A stretch of 64,000 bases of DNA, taken from contig CM055819.1 in NCBI GenBank assembly GCA_029582265.1, positions 40,228,761 to 40,292,760 on the forward strand, read 5' to 3'. The first letter of the stretch is position 1; each line of letters opens with the position of its first letter. The position numbers and the translations under genes are program-made. Below, in pieces: positions 33,798-43,699 of the stretch. The notes under the pieces were generated by a model. That model worked only from the letters and a program-made list of their open reading frames with translations, made no database searches and was not told the origin of the DNA. Origin of the DNA: Zoroaster sp. YZ-2022 (Eukaryota; Echinodermata; Asteroidea; Forcipulatida; Zoroasteridae).

Positions 33798-36700
33798 TGT
33801 GTAAAATAAATGTGTTATACAGTGCGTATCAAAAAAAAGGTAATCCGAATTCAGGGCGTTAATATGCCAAGGTTATTTAGTTTGACAATTTACATGTAGT
33901 GTACCAAAGAAGAAGAACTCCTCAGCTTTCCATTGATACCTTTATTGACCCATTGCTGTCACACATGACCGAGTACATTGTTATTGAAAATGACAAATTC
34001 AAATCGCATTTTTGCAAGTTTGGGTAATCAGTGCAAGGCAGGATAATTAGTGAAAGTCAGTATGATAAACCAGATTTTCTTTAGGAATGACTGGACATTA
34101 TTCAAGAAGAATCTCTTCTAACATTGGTGGGGTTAAAAACTCCCGGGAATTTCCCGGGATTTTTTTTCCCGGGAACTGGCTCTGTAGTGTGAAAAGGGCT
34201 TTAGTGGGGTGTACCCTGTATTTTCGCCCCAGTGAACACGAATCCTCCACTGGCCTTGGGGAACTTTTATCCATATGTTTTGTTTGCTGGTTTAACGTTG
34301 ACAATAAGACGCAGAGACATATGACAAAGGGATGAATGGAATTAGTTGAAGGCATTGTACATCTTTGGTCAGGGTAGTTTTTCTTATTCTGGAACACATG
34401 TACATCGGATTGCGCCTCGACGGCTATTGTAGTGGTCGTGTTGGGTTTTTCCTGTCTCGCATTCAGTGTCATTCTGGGCTTAAATTCTTTCCAGGTGGGC
34501 TCTTAAATGGTGAGGCAGGACGCCTCCCCATAATGGGTACAAAGCTTTGATAGTTAACAGATCTTTATTGGCTTGCATCTTTCCAGTGGTAAGTGGATTA
34601 AAAGGTTGCCCAAAAAGCGGTACACTCCAGTGACTCCACCCTGGACAGTCTCATTGTTCTTCTGTCTGCAGATTGTCTGCCAGAACTGGTCTGTCACATC
34701 TTGGTTGCCGGCGCTGCCTGCCACTGCGTGACATTTGTGGCTGATTTATTTTGTTTGAGCTAGTGGGCAATGGAATGTGTTCGCGCAGTGCTGTGCCTGT
34801 GACATTAATTTATCCATGGTCCCTAATTGGAAATAATACCTTTTAAATCTACAAAGACAGTGTAACGAATTCGAAGAAGAGCATGAACAATAAGAATACC
34901 AAAATAATAGTCATATTGTTCCCAGTGACAGATTATATAGATAACAACTATAGGGAGCGCCCGGGGTTGAAAACCGTGTTTGAAATTAGTTCCACCGTAC
35001 CTTTTCGCTCACTTCAGCGCCTGCTAACTTGATAAACTTCCTCGCAATTTCTGCACTTTCCTTGGAAACCTCAATGGTAAGAAAGCGGCTCGCTTTCGGC
35101 ACAACACTCGCCATCAGAACAGCAGAATAGCCACAGTATGTTCCCAATTCAAGGCACGTCTTCGGAGCCAAGTCCTGGACAATCTTGCGAACGATTGCAC
35201 CTGCACGGTTAAAAAGGAGCCAGAACAAGAGTATTAATTGTCTGACCTGGTTTGAATTTTTATTGGGGGAGGTTCCCCTCCCCCAATAATTTTAGAGGGG
35301 AATGCAACCACATAATCCCAACAATTATTTTTAAATAAATAAATAAAAATTAAAATAACTGTCACATTTACCACATGCCTACCCCGTAAGGATAGTTCAT
35401 ACACTTCAATTCTCTAGTTTTCAAGAAATATATCTCCCCAGGATGAATGTGGGTAATTTCTAAATCAATATACACATTCATTATTTTTTGGTATTACAGA
35501 TGTTTTGTCTCATATCCTCTGTGTTTTCTGCTTTTTTTTACCAGCAATTTACCTGGAACATCGATTATTTCTTTAACAAGGGTGTATTTTTTAAGAAGAC
35601 AAAAATACCACTGTAGGCCTATCGACCTATAACGGTAATTCGTTTATAAATTCATCTTTGGGGAAAATTACTGTGAACCACATAACGAGCATCAATGACA
35701 TTACAAAGCCTACTTGGCCTGTGCGTCGAACATGCCTTTTGGACATGTGTCCCTTTCCAACAATAATAATTGCCCAAAAATGAAAATGACCATTTCCTTC
35801 ATGATCCGCCATAGGTATTATAGAAGGCCTATAACGCTGCAGCTAGCCTATCCACAACCAGCGATATCATGGGAGTACAGCAGTCTTTTGTCATTAGCCA
35901 AAATGGACTGTTTACAAAGATTGATTCATATGATAAGATGCATTAAGAACACACTTTCGTACAGATTGTCCTCTATTACAGTGTATGTGACAACCCCATA
36001 GGAGTGGGGTTTGTAAAGAAAAAGTTAAGCAAGTTAATCACCCTTCAATTCGCACCTTCACCAAAGGTTTGTTTGAAGGCGAATTAGTTTGAATCTCGCT
36101 CGGTAGCCAACGCAGCGTGAGGTCACTGCCTGTAATCCAATGCAATACATGTGTGATTGGAAGACCAATCCCCAAAATCTTGTTGGAAGACCAATCGAGT
36201 CCAAACCGCCAAAATCTCAGAATTTGTAGATAATTTTCTACTCCCAATAGTGACCGCCCAACCTACATAGCAGACATACTGCGGAAACTCGAAGGAAAAA
36301 CTTTTCCACAAAATGTGCTTATCACAAGTATTGATGTTCTTTCAATGTACACAAATATCCACCAAACCGAGCCAATAAACTGTGTATGCAATGCCCTCGA
36401 CCGAACAAACCACCCATATGTCATCAACAAACCACCATCCCCGAATACATCCGAAAACTTCTGGAACTTATACTCAACATAAATTGTTTCCAATTTGGAA
36501 ATAAATTCTTTCTCCAGAAAATCGGTTGTGCAATGGGCTCAACAGCCAGTCCGGAAATCTGTGACATAACACTACATAATCTCGAAAACAAAATCCTAAC
36601 AACAGGCTGATCATATCCAAACATGGTGGCGCTATAGAGATGACATAATAGTCATTTATAGTGGCGAACTGGAAGATTTCACAAATCTCATTAACACTGT

Positions 36701-39700
36701 GAATCAGATGCATCCGTCACTCAAATTCACATACGAGGCCTCAAAAACCTCAGTCAATTATCTTGACTTGACCATTTTCAAAGGAAAACGCTTCCGTGAA
36801 ACTGGCATACTAAATTGTAAATTGTACTTGCATCTCACTGTAAAGCGCCGTGATACCGTTTGTGTAAGAGCGCTATATAAATGCCTTCATTGTATTGTAT
36901 TGGATTGTATTGTATTGTATACTTGACACAAAAGTGTACACCAAACCGACAGAAACATATCAGTTTCTACACAAAACCCCACCCCATGTATTCAAAGCAT
37001 TTATCTACGGAGAAACTCTCCGATATGCGAGAAATACCAATAATGAGGATTAGCGCATTTCCCGGGATTTGATCGCGAGTGTTTGTTTGTTTGTTTGTTT
37101 GTTTATTTTCCATATATCACAGCTTAATACAATATGTTAATACAACAATTATGTACAAATGGTGACAAATGGAGGGCACCAGGTAAAAAGCCTAGGCTTA
37201 TACAGGACCTGGTCCCTTTAGTTAATAAATGAATTAATAACAATTTATGAATAGCAAAAAAATAATTATCGATGAAGTACAGTAAGGTGAAGTGTACATG
37301 TAGATGGCAAACAATAATTCGATTAGTAAACTAGCTTTTACATTCAGTTTTAGAATTAATAGAACTATAGTACATTATATACAGAATGAAATGAATGTGT
37401 AACAAGCAAAAAAGGAGAAGTAAAAAAAGAAAAACGAGAGAAAAATAAGATTATTATTATTATTTTTTTTTTGCATTACAAGACTTAATAAATTGGAATG
37501 TAATGTAACCATGTGTACATATCTTAAATAATATTGGAAATAATTAGGTTTTTGAGGTATTTTTTAAAACTGTGCACAGTTCTAAAAAAAGGTATAGGTG
37601 TAAGCTGATTCCAGAGTAGGGGGCCTTGATGTCTGACTGTTTTCATAAATAATGTGGTCCTAGCCTTTCCAATATGAATTTTAGTTGCTGATCTAGTATT
37701 ATGCATATGGACGTCCAGATTTCTCAAAAAAAGAGATCTTATGTTGCTAGGTAGCAGGTTACTTTCGAATTTAAACATAATGATGCCTAGATGATATTTG
37801 TACAGTTCAAAAATGTTGAGAGTATTAAAGTGCCTAAAAAGGGGTAAAGTGTGCTCTCTATAACTGGAATTTGTGATGACTCTCAATGATTTCTTCTGTA
37901 CTACCAATAATTTGTTCAAATAAGTAATATGAGTATTTCCCCATGCTAAAATTCCGTACTGAAGATGGGGCAATGTCAATGTATTATAAATAGAGAACCG
38001 GACATTTCTTGGCAAAACAAGTCGAAGTTTACGCAGAACACCCAAAATTTTGGAAGCTGATGTGTGGACCTTTTGACAATGCAACTTCCACGTAAGGTTG
38101 CTATCAATTATAACCCTAGAAATCTAAAAGAATTTACTTGAGTTATTTTAGAATTATTAATATAAATATTGATATTTACATCTTTGTACTTATTTGAGAA
38201 TAACATTAAGCATGTTTTCTTTTCGTTAATCGACAGTTTGTTACATTTAAACCACAAGGAGACATTTTGAAGTTCTTTATTTATAACTGAAACTGCCTCC
38301 TTTAAATTACTGTGACTAAAGAAAACATTGGTGTCGTCTGCAAACAGAATAAAGGATAACAATTTTGAAGAATTATAGATATCGTTTATATATAAAAGAA
38401 AGAGTATTGGACCTAAAATAGAACCTTGTGGTACACCACATTTGATTGATGTAAGTGAAGATTTTGTATTTTTCCATTCAACAAACTGTTTCCTGTCACA
38501 AAGATAGTTCCTGAACCAGTCCAGGGCATTTCCCCTAACACCATACCTATCAAGCTTTGAAAGTAAAATATCGTGGTCAATAGTATCAAATGCCTTGGAA
38601 AGGTCCAGGAACAATCCAATAGTGTGGTTGGATTTATCCATAGATGAGCTGATTTTATCAACAAGGTCTATAAGGGCCATTTGAGTTGAGAAATTAGCGC
38701 GAAATCCATACTGAGAGTTATACAGAATATTATACTTAGTTATAAATGTATCAAGACGATTTGCAACTAATCGCTCAAGCACTTTGGAAAGACAAGGTAA
38801 TATAGAGATAGGGCGGTAGTTGCAAATTAATTGAGAGTCACCGTTTTTAAATATAGGAATTACTTTTGCGATCTTAAAATCATTGGGCACAATTCCAGAT
38901 AGCAAAGATAGGTTAAATATTTTCAACAATGGCCAAGCAATGAGTGTTCCGATTTTCTTAATGAGATAGGTGTCTAATTTGTCATGGCCTGGACTTTTTC
39001 TAGAAGGTAACGCATCAATACATTTCAGAAGTTCATTGTTAGTTATTGGGGTCATAAAAAGAGAATGAGGAAAATCACCTTCAATAAAATCTGTAGGGTC
39101 AAATCTGGATTCAGGAATCTTAGATGCTAGATTAGGACCAATATTTGTAAAGAATTCATTAAAATGCTCCGCGATGTGTCTCGGGTCGTCTAAGGTAGTA
39201 GTATCATTTATATGAAATGAGTCAGGACCCGGCAACTTTTGTTTTGTTTTGTTCAAGACGTTATTGATTATTTTCCATGTATTTTTTATATTGCATTTTT
39301 CCTTTTCGAAGGAAGCAGTGAAATAAGTTTTTTTGGCTTCTCGTATTACAGTAGTTAACCTGTTCCTATATTTATCATATTTTCTTTTATTAGATTCATT
39401 TGGGTTTTGGAGATAACACTTATACAACTTGCCTTTCCGCCTGATTGACTTCAATAGACCCTTTGTTAACCAATGATTGCCCGCAGTCTTTTTACATTTA
39501 AATCTTTTATATGGAACACATGTATTTAACACTTCATTTAATTTTGTAATAAACTGCGAGTAACAATCATTTACATTTTCTGCAATAACAATTTCATTCC
39601 ACTGGACTGTCTCGAGCTCATGCTTCAAGGAAGAGATGTTTCGATCACTAGTATTCCGTTTCCAATAAAACATCTTTGATTTTGTGGCTTTAGTAAAACT

Positions 39701-42700
39701 AGGACCAAACAAGACTATAGGCAAATGATCACTCAGCCCAGAAGTAATAATTTCTGCCTGGTGACTGTCTATGCTGTTAGTGAAAATATTATCAATGAGG
39801 GTAGCTGTATTGTGCGTAATTCTTGTTGGTTTGTCTATGGAAGGGCGAAAAGAATGTGAATATAACGTATCTAAAAACTCGTGTGTTGGGTTATGGGAAT
39901 CACTCTTAAGCAAATTTATATTAAAATCTCCTAAAATGTAACAGATTTTGTTTTCGGACGTTATTTTGCCAAGAATTTCATCCATTTCATCTGAGAAATT
40001 AGAAACAGCAAGACCAGGAGGTCTGTAAATTAAACCTACAATAATATTTTTCTTTTTGTGAATTCCTATTTCTAAAAAGATGGATTCAAAGCATTCCGAA
40101 GCACTAAATAAATCAGGCCTAATGGTATATTGCAATGAATCTTTTATATATAACATGACACCCCCACCATTTTGCCTCTGTCTGTTTGTATGCTCACATT
40201 TATAACCAGGAATAGATAACATCGAATGAGGGGTGCTTTTAAGCCACGTTTCAGTTAGACCGATAATATGAAATTTGTGTTGTATTTCGTTTAGAGTAAG
40301 AGTAAGATCGTCGAAATGTTTGTGTATACTTCTGATATTAATGTGAAATATTGAGAAAGATTCATTTTCTAATTCGTTAATTTTTGCTCTGAGTTGTCTT
40401 TCAGATAGGTATTGAGCACCACATGTGTTAAATAAAAGCTCACTTTGGTCCACTGAATTCAGAGAAGCAGGATTAAAACACAATCGTTAAAACGAAAAGC
40501 CGTATCATCCACTGATTCAGGGTTACTGTCATCGCTTATGCTATTGTTGTCATGCATTATGTGTTACGAACTCAAATTGAAAACAACGGTATGGTAGACT
40601 GATTAAGTACAAAGAAGTGTTTATATATAGCGAGCTAGGTATAGGAAGCTCAATTCTGCGTACAGTATTTTGTGTGCATGGGGAACAAGATGGAACCGAG
40701 AATGGAAGCAAAAAAACATCGTTTGAGACATATTGTATGGCACATGAGATACATATTTAAGTAATGTAGACTTGGTAGCAATTTGATTTCCAAGAAAAAG
40801 AAGAAAAAAATAACACATGTATTTAACAAGGTACATTCCAATGACATTGATTTGTTAAATATGATAATAGAACTGATAATAATAATAACAATTTCTCAGC
40901 TGATGCTAGATGTTATGTCTGGAGCTAACAAGCTATGATATAGGGCTTGCTTCCCCGAATCGGAAGGTCTTAAATGAACCGCTTTTCAGTTTGTAGGTGA
41001 TAACCGCTGGGACAGACATTGGGACGTATGCAAACTGAACCCTTTCGTCCTGTCGGATGGATTGGAGATGATCCTCTCTTAGGCGTTTCCTGGCTCCCCG
41101 GATCTTTGAGGTGACGTCGTCGGTGATGTAAATATTTGATCCTCTATAGGGATTATTCTTCAGAGTCCGGGCAGCGTTTTTGAGGATGAACTGCCTATCC
41201 GTATATCTCAATAACTTGCAGTGAATCAGTCGTGGGCGTTTCTGATCACCAGTCCCGGTGTGGGGTGGTTGGCGTCCAGGTGTGCGGTGGGCTCGCTCGA
41301 TTTCTATATCTGAGCCCCCCTCCAGTTTCATGTGGCTAACCAGGAACGACCGTGCATATTCCCGGGAAATAATGTTCCTGGGAGCGACCAGATAGGTACA
41401 GTGTGAACGGTCGCTGGGGCGTTGGTGGGGTTAAAAACTCCCGGGAATTTCCCGGGAATTTTTTCCCCGGGAATTGGCTCTGTAGTGTGAAAAGGGCTTG
41501 ATTTCGTAGAAAAAGTCAAGATCTTCTCACAAAAATTATTAGCCAGAGGTAAACAACGCAACATGCAAAAGTGTCACGGGCAAACCGAGCCAAACTGATT
41601 CACAAGCTACCAAAAGGTAAACAAAACAAGGAAGTACCACTGGTTTTCTCAACAACCTATAATCCGTTCGTTAACCACAAAGATGTGAAACTGACAAGCA
41701 GTAAACAAACACTGGCCGCTGATACAACAAAACCCACAACTCTCGGAAATATTTCCGAAACAACCCTTTGTTGCATTCTGAAAGGCCTAAAACATTCGGG
41801 AGAAACTAATCCCAGCAAATCTCACAAATACAGATCCAAAAGGACTAACTGAGAAACTCACTCCCACCCCATACGACTCTGTTTTTTCGAAGAACCAGAT
41901 GAAACACTCAATGTTCTGCTTTCTTTATTAGAGGAACAAATCACATAAAACAATGAACTCTCTCACTCAAACAAAACGGATACATTACTGTTTGAAAAGA
42001 ACATCAATATAATGTCTTATCCGATAATAAGACAGGAGACAACCCGGTTCCTCTGAACCATTACATGCAACTGATGATTGCCAAGTGAGTCATGAAAGCT
42101 TAGCTATTTCTACCAAAGGATCTGAAAAAATATCCTGTCTCTTCTACACATTTCCTCATTTTGACCAATCGGTCATTATTGGAACCTTCAAACAAAAGGT
42201 CTACTATTCCCACAAATTTTATTGTCAAACGGACAAACATTGGAAATAGTCAGATACGGATTCACTGTATTTCAATTTGTATAATAAATACATATTGAAA
42301 AACAAAAACAAAAAGTCAACAAAGATTGAGTGTCACTACTGCCTTAAAGGCCTTTCTCAAAATGGGCGTTTTCACTAGAGGGTGGTTTTCATTGGGATGC
42401 AAATAACTTGATGGGCCTCTGGACAATCCACATTAAATTGAGAATAAAATAAAAAGTTAGATATCAATCAATATTTTGTCTTTAGGTATTTAACATTTTA
42501 GTACTAAGTATTTTTAATGATTTTTGAATACTATTGTGGTGCAACCTGAAAGTCAAGTTTTTTAAAAGGTCGAATCACGAGGGTCGAGGGATTGGGAACT
42601 TGTGCGCAAAGCGTGTGTTTTCGCAGATGACGAAAAGGCCAACATCACACTGGATGTGCATACATTCATTGCTCAAAATCTCCCAAAATATCGTTTCCAA

Positions 42701-43452
42701 TCCTCACTTGACTACACTTTCCTTTCCTTAAGTGTGTCCTCTATCATCTTTAAAGGAAAATATGTGACATTTGTCACATTTGGATAGAAAAGTGGCGAGT
42801 GTATTCTACATTCTTTCCACAAGGGTCGAGTTGTCTCGTAGGTGAATGTTGATATTTTCCAGCAGAGTTGTCGGGGTCGACTGTACCATTTATTCGCATG
42901 ACTGAACAGGGAACAGGCAAAATGGCCGCCGTAAAATGTTACGTTTGTCAAGTTTTATATTTCATGGTAAAAAAAAAGCAACAAAAATTATATATCACAT
43001 TAACGCTTCCTCTAAGTATTTAGCCATAATTATTTCACATGTTGTCGGCTATTTCTATTCATTGTCGTCGTAGTAAACCCTTGACGCCGGCTTGCAAATG
43101 TGGGCCTTGACGTCGAATCCACCCTGGACGCCTTTACGCATCTTCCCTACACAGTCTACTATTTTTATTTAGAATAATTACGTAATTGTCGCTGTGAAAC
43201 AATTACGTCATTATTATATAAAAAAAGATAAAAGACTAAAGTTAACGTTAGATTAATTTTCAATATACCTTTCTTGTCTCCCACGTTCATCATACTAGGA
43301 TCATGTTCGTAGCAATATTTGTCCATCGTGTCCAGCAGATTAGCCGGGTTCCCTTCCGTGACGTGATCAACGACGTAAGCCATCATCTTCTTGGCTTGAG
43401 AAATCATGGTGGCTTCTTCTAAACCACGACCCGAAGTCATGCTGTCATCCAT
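33482..43452 (-). CDS. Catechol O-methyltransferase-like gene, copy A (3 exons; frameshift in exon 3)
   Basis: COMT enzymes move a methyl group from S-adenosylmethionine to a catechol hydroxyl, with Mg2+. Exon 1 43,269-43,452 (61 codons, start MDDSMTSGRG, ends MNVGDKKG), exon 2 35,001-35,200 (LELGTYCGYSAVLMASVV, the SAM-binding motif), exon 3 33,482-33,797 (DFVFIDHWKQLY, VIVADNIIYPGAP, STLEYSD, stop TAG). Residues equivalent to rat COMT Asp141, Asp169, Asn170 and Glu199 are present. About 186 residues, near soluble COMT length. Exon 3 has one extra base near 33,781 relative to copy B, which stops the frame soon after the acceptor; an alternative AAG acceptor just downstream would restore it minus six residues. 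Intron 1 is about 8 kb and filled with retroelements. Confidence 0.78.
34087..34215. mobile_element. Fragment of a CCCGGG-rich MITE
   Basis: GGTTAAAAACTCCCGGGAAT...CCCGGGAACTGGCTCTGTAG, TGTGAAAAGGGCTT also occurs at 41,420-41,500. The end GTGTGAAAAGGGCTT equals the terminus of the TTAA/MYB element at 27,595, suggesting related ends. The other end is not visible here. Confidence 0.5.
35001..35200 (-). CDS. COMT-like copy A exon 2 (SAM-binding motif)
   Basis: 200 bp. The acceptor CCGTGCAG is followed by GTGCAATCG and the donor is GTACGG. Reads AIVRKIVQDLAPKTCLELGT then YCGYSAVLMASVVPKASRFL. The first two bases complete the glycine split with exon 1. It differs from copy B at a few codons only (Y/F, V/L, V/A, S/N, F/L). 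Confidence 0.9.
36830..36925 (+). mobile_element. Short retroposon 3' end with (TATTG)n inside the Penelope-like ORF
   Basis: CACTGTAAAGCGCCGTGATA...GAGCGCTATATAAATGCC plus (TGTAT)n interrupts the RT reading between GIL and DTKVYT. The flanks share a TTGTACTTG / TGTATACTTG duplication. Confidence 0.6.
37524..40483 (-). CDS. LINE ORF2: endonuclease plus reverse transcriptase, one frameshift
   Basis: An apurinic-type endonuclease comes first (FHINIRSIHKHFDDL, IIGLTETWLKS, GGGVMLYIKD, YILGDFNINLL, SDHLPIVLF). Then reverse transcriptase: KSPGHDKLDTYLIKKIG, IPIFKNGDSQLICNYRPISI, YGFRANFSTQMALIDLVD, FLDLSKAFDTIDHDILLSKL, CGVPQGSILGPILFLLYIND and catalytic FADDTNVFF. Around 38,110 the frame breaks after SFRFLGL: one missing G in GGGTT shifts to the frame carrying HCQKVHTSASKILGVL and the C-terminal LLWNQLTPIPFF. 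Full length about 980 residues, usual for this group. Confidence 0.88.
40933..41331 (-). CDS. LINE ORF1 C-terminal part (L1 ORF1p-like)
   Basis: Reads IEIERAHRTPGRQPP, KRPRLIHCKLLRYTDRQFIL, NIYITDDVTSKIRGARKRLR, then a C-terminal basic/aromatic domain. The IERAHR...RPR...KLL...R..IL pattern is that of L1-type ORF1 RNA-binding proteins. Same strand and 450 bp upstream of ORF2, so most simply the same LINE, 5'-truncated; a separate L1/Tx1-type fragment is possible. Confidence 0.65.
   Translation of the reverse strand: MKLEGGSDIEIERAHRTPGRQPPHTGTGDQKRPRLIHCKLLRYTDRQFILKNAARTLKNNPYRGSNIYITDDVTSKIRGARKRLREDHLQSIRQDERVQFAYVPMSVPAVITYKLKSGSFKTFRFGEASPIS
42340..42520. repeat. Diverged copy of the GGGTGCACC-type TIR element (partial)
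   Basis: GGGCGTTTTCACTAGAGGGT, GGTTTTCATTGGGATG and AATTGAGAATAAAATAAAAA follow the order of 48,300-48,480 but with many substitutions. Ends not resolved. Confidence 0.5.
43269..43452 (-). CDS. COMT-like copy A exon 1 with start codon
   Basis: 184 bp: MDDSMTSGRGLEEATMISQA, then AYVVDHVTEGNPANLLDTMD, KYCYEHDPSMMNVGDKKG. The MNVGDKKG motif is the COMT family signature before the first SAM-binding strand. Donor GTATAT; joins exon 2 in phase 1. A downstream ATG (position 5) is also possible. Confidence 0.85.
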
Positions 43453-43574
43453 GTCTTAATAACTGTAGTCTGTATAACAACGTTTTTGCACTGAGCTGGC
43501 TGGCCTCGGAGATATATACAGACAGACGTATGGCCATAGAGCAAGTACCAGTAGCTAACTGCAGTGTTTAGATC

Positions 43575-43690
43575 GTGACCTCGACCTCTCTGGCTCTCTC
43601 GACCCTTGTGACAACTCGACCTTTGTGACAACTCGACCCTCAAACAACGCGACCTTTGAGACAACTCGACCTTCGAGTCCAAAGTCAGCA
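43575..43690. repeat. Short tandem CTCGACC / GTGACAACTCGACC repeat upstream of COMT copy A
   Basis: About five imperfect 17-18 bp units (TTGTGACAACTCGACC, TTTGAGACAACTCGACC) lie 120-240 bp upstream of the exon 1 ATG. Related words appear at 42,580 and 42,828. It could be a MITE end or a promoter-proximal minisatellite. Confidence 0.6.
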
Positions 43691-43699
43691 TTTCAAATA

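Larger units (their letters stand above)
37078..41337 (-). mobile_element. Nearly intact LINE (CR1/L2-like), 3' (CAAA)n tail
   Basis: Minus-strand element: an ORF1 fragment (40,933-41,331), ORF2 (37,524-40,483), a 3' UTR and a tail of CAAACAAACAAA at 37,078-37,105. It appears truncated within ORF1 at the 5' end (41,337). It is inserted among CCCGGG-type MITE sequence in the Penelope-like element. I see only one disabling change in ORF2, so insertion may be recent. Confidence 0.78.
36170..42110 (+). mobile_element. Penelope-like element, split by nested insertions
   Basis: Plus-strand pieces in several frames: LITSIDVLSMYTNI, then LELILNINCFQFGNKFFLQK and AMGSTASPE (reverse transcriptase blocks), WWRYRDDIIVIYSGELEDF (catalytic YxDD-type), LDLTIFKGKRF. 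After a short insert come VYTKPTETYQFLHKTPPHVF and ETLRYARNTNN, ending about 37,048. It resumes at about 41,500 with FVEKVKIFSQKLLARG and KEVPLVFSTTYNP. This order is typical of Penelope-like RTs. Stops and frame changes show it is dead. It lies in COMT copy A intron 1, opposite strand. Confidence 0.72.

Noticed and set aside
42026..42100. Possible hammerhead-like ribozyme (CTGATGA...GAAA) after the Penelope-like element
   Set aside because: CTGATGA and a downstream GAAA are present, but I cannot draw a convincing stem II between them. A covariance-model search would be decisive.
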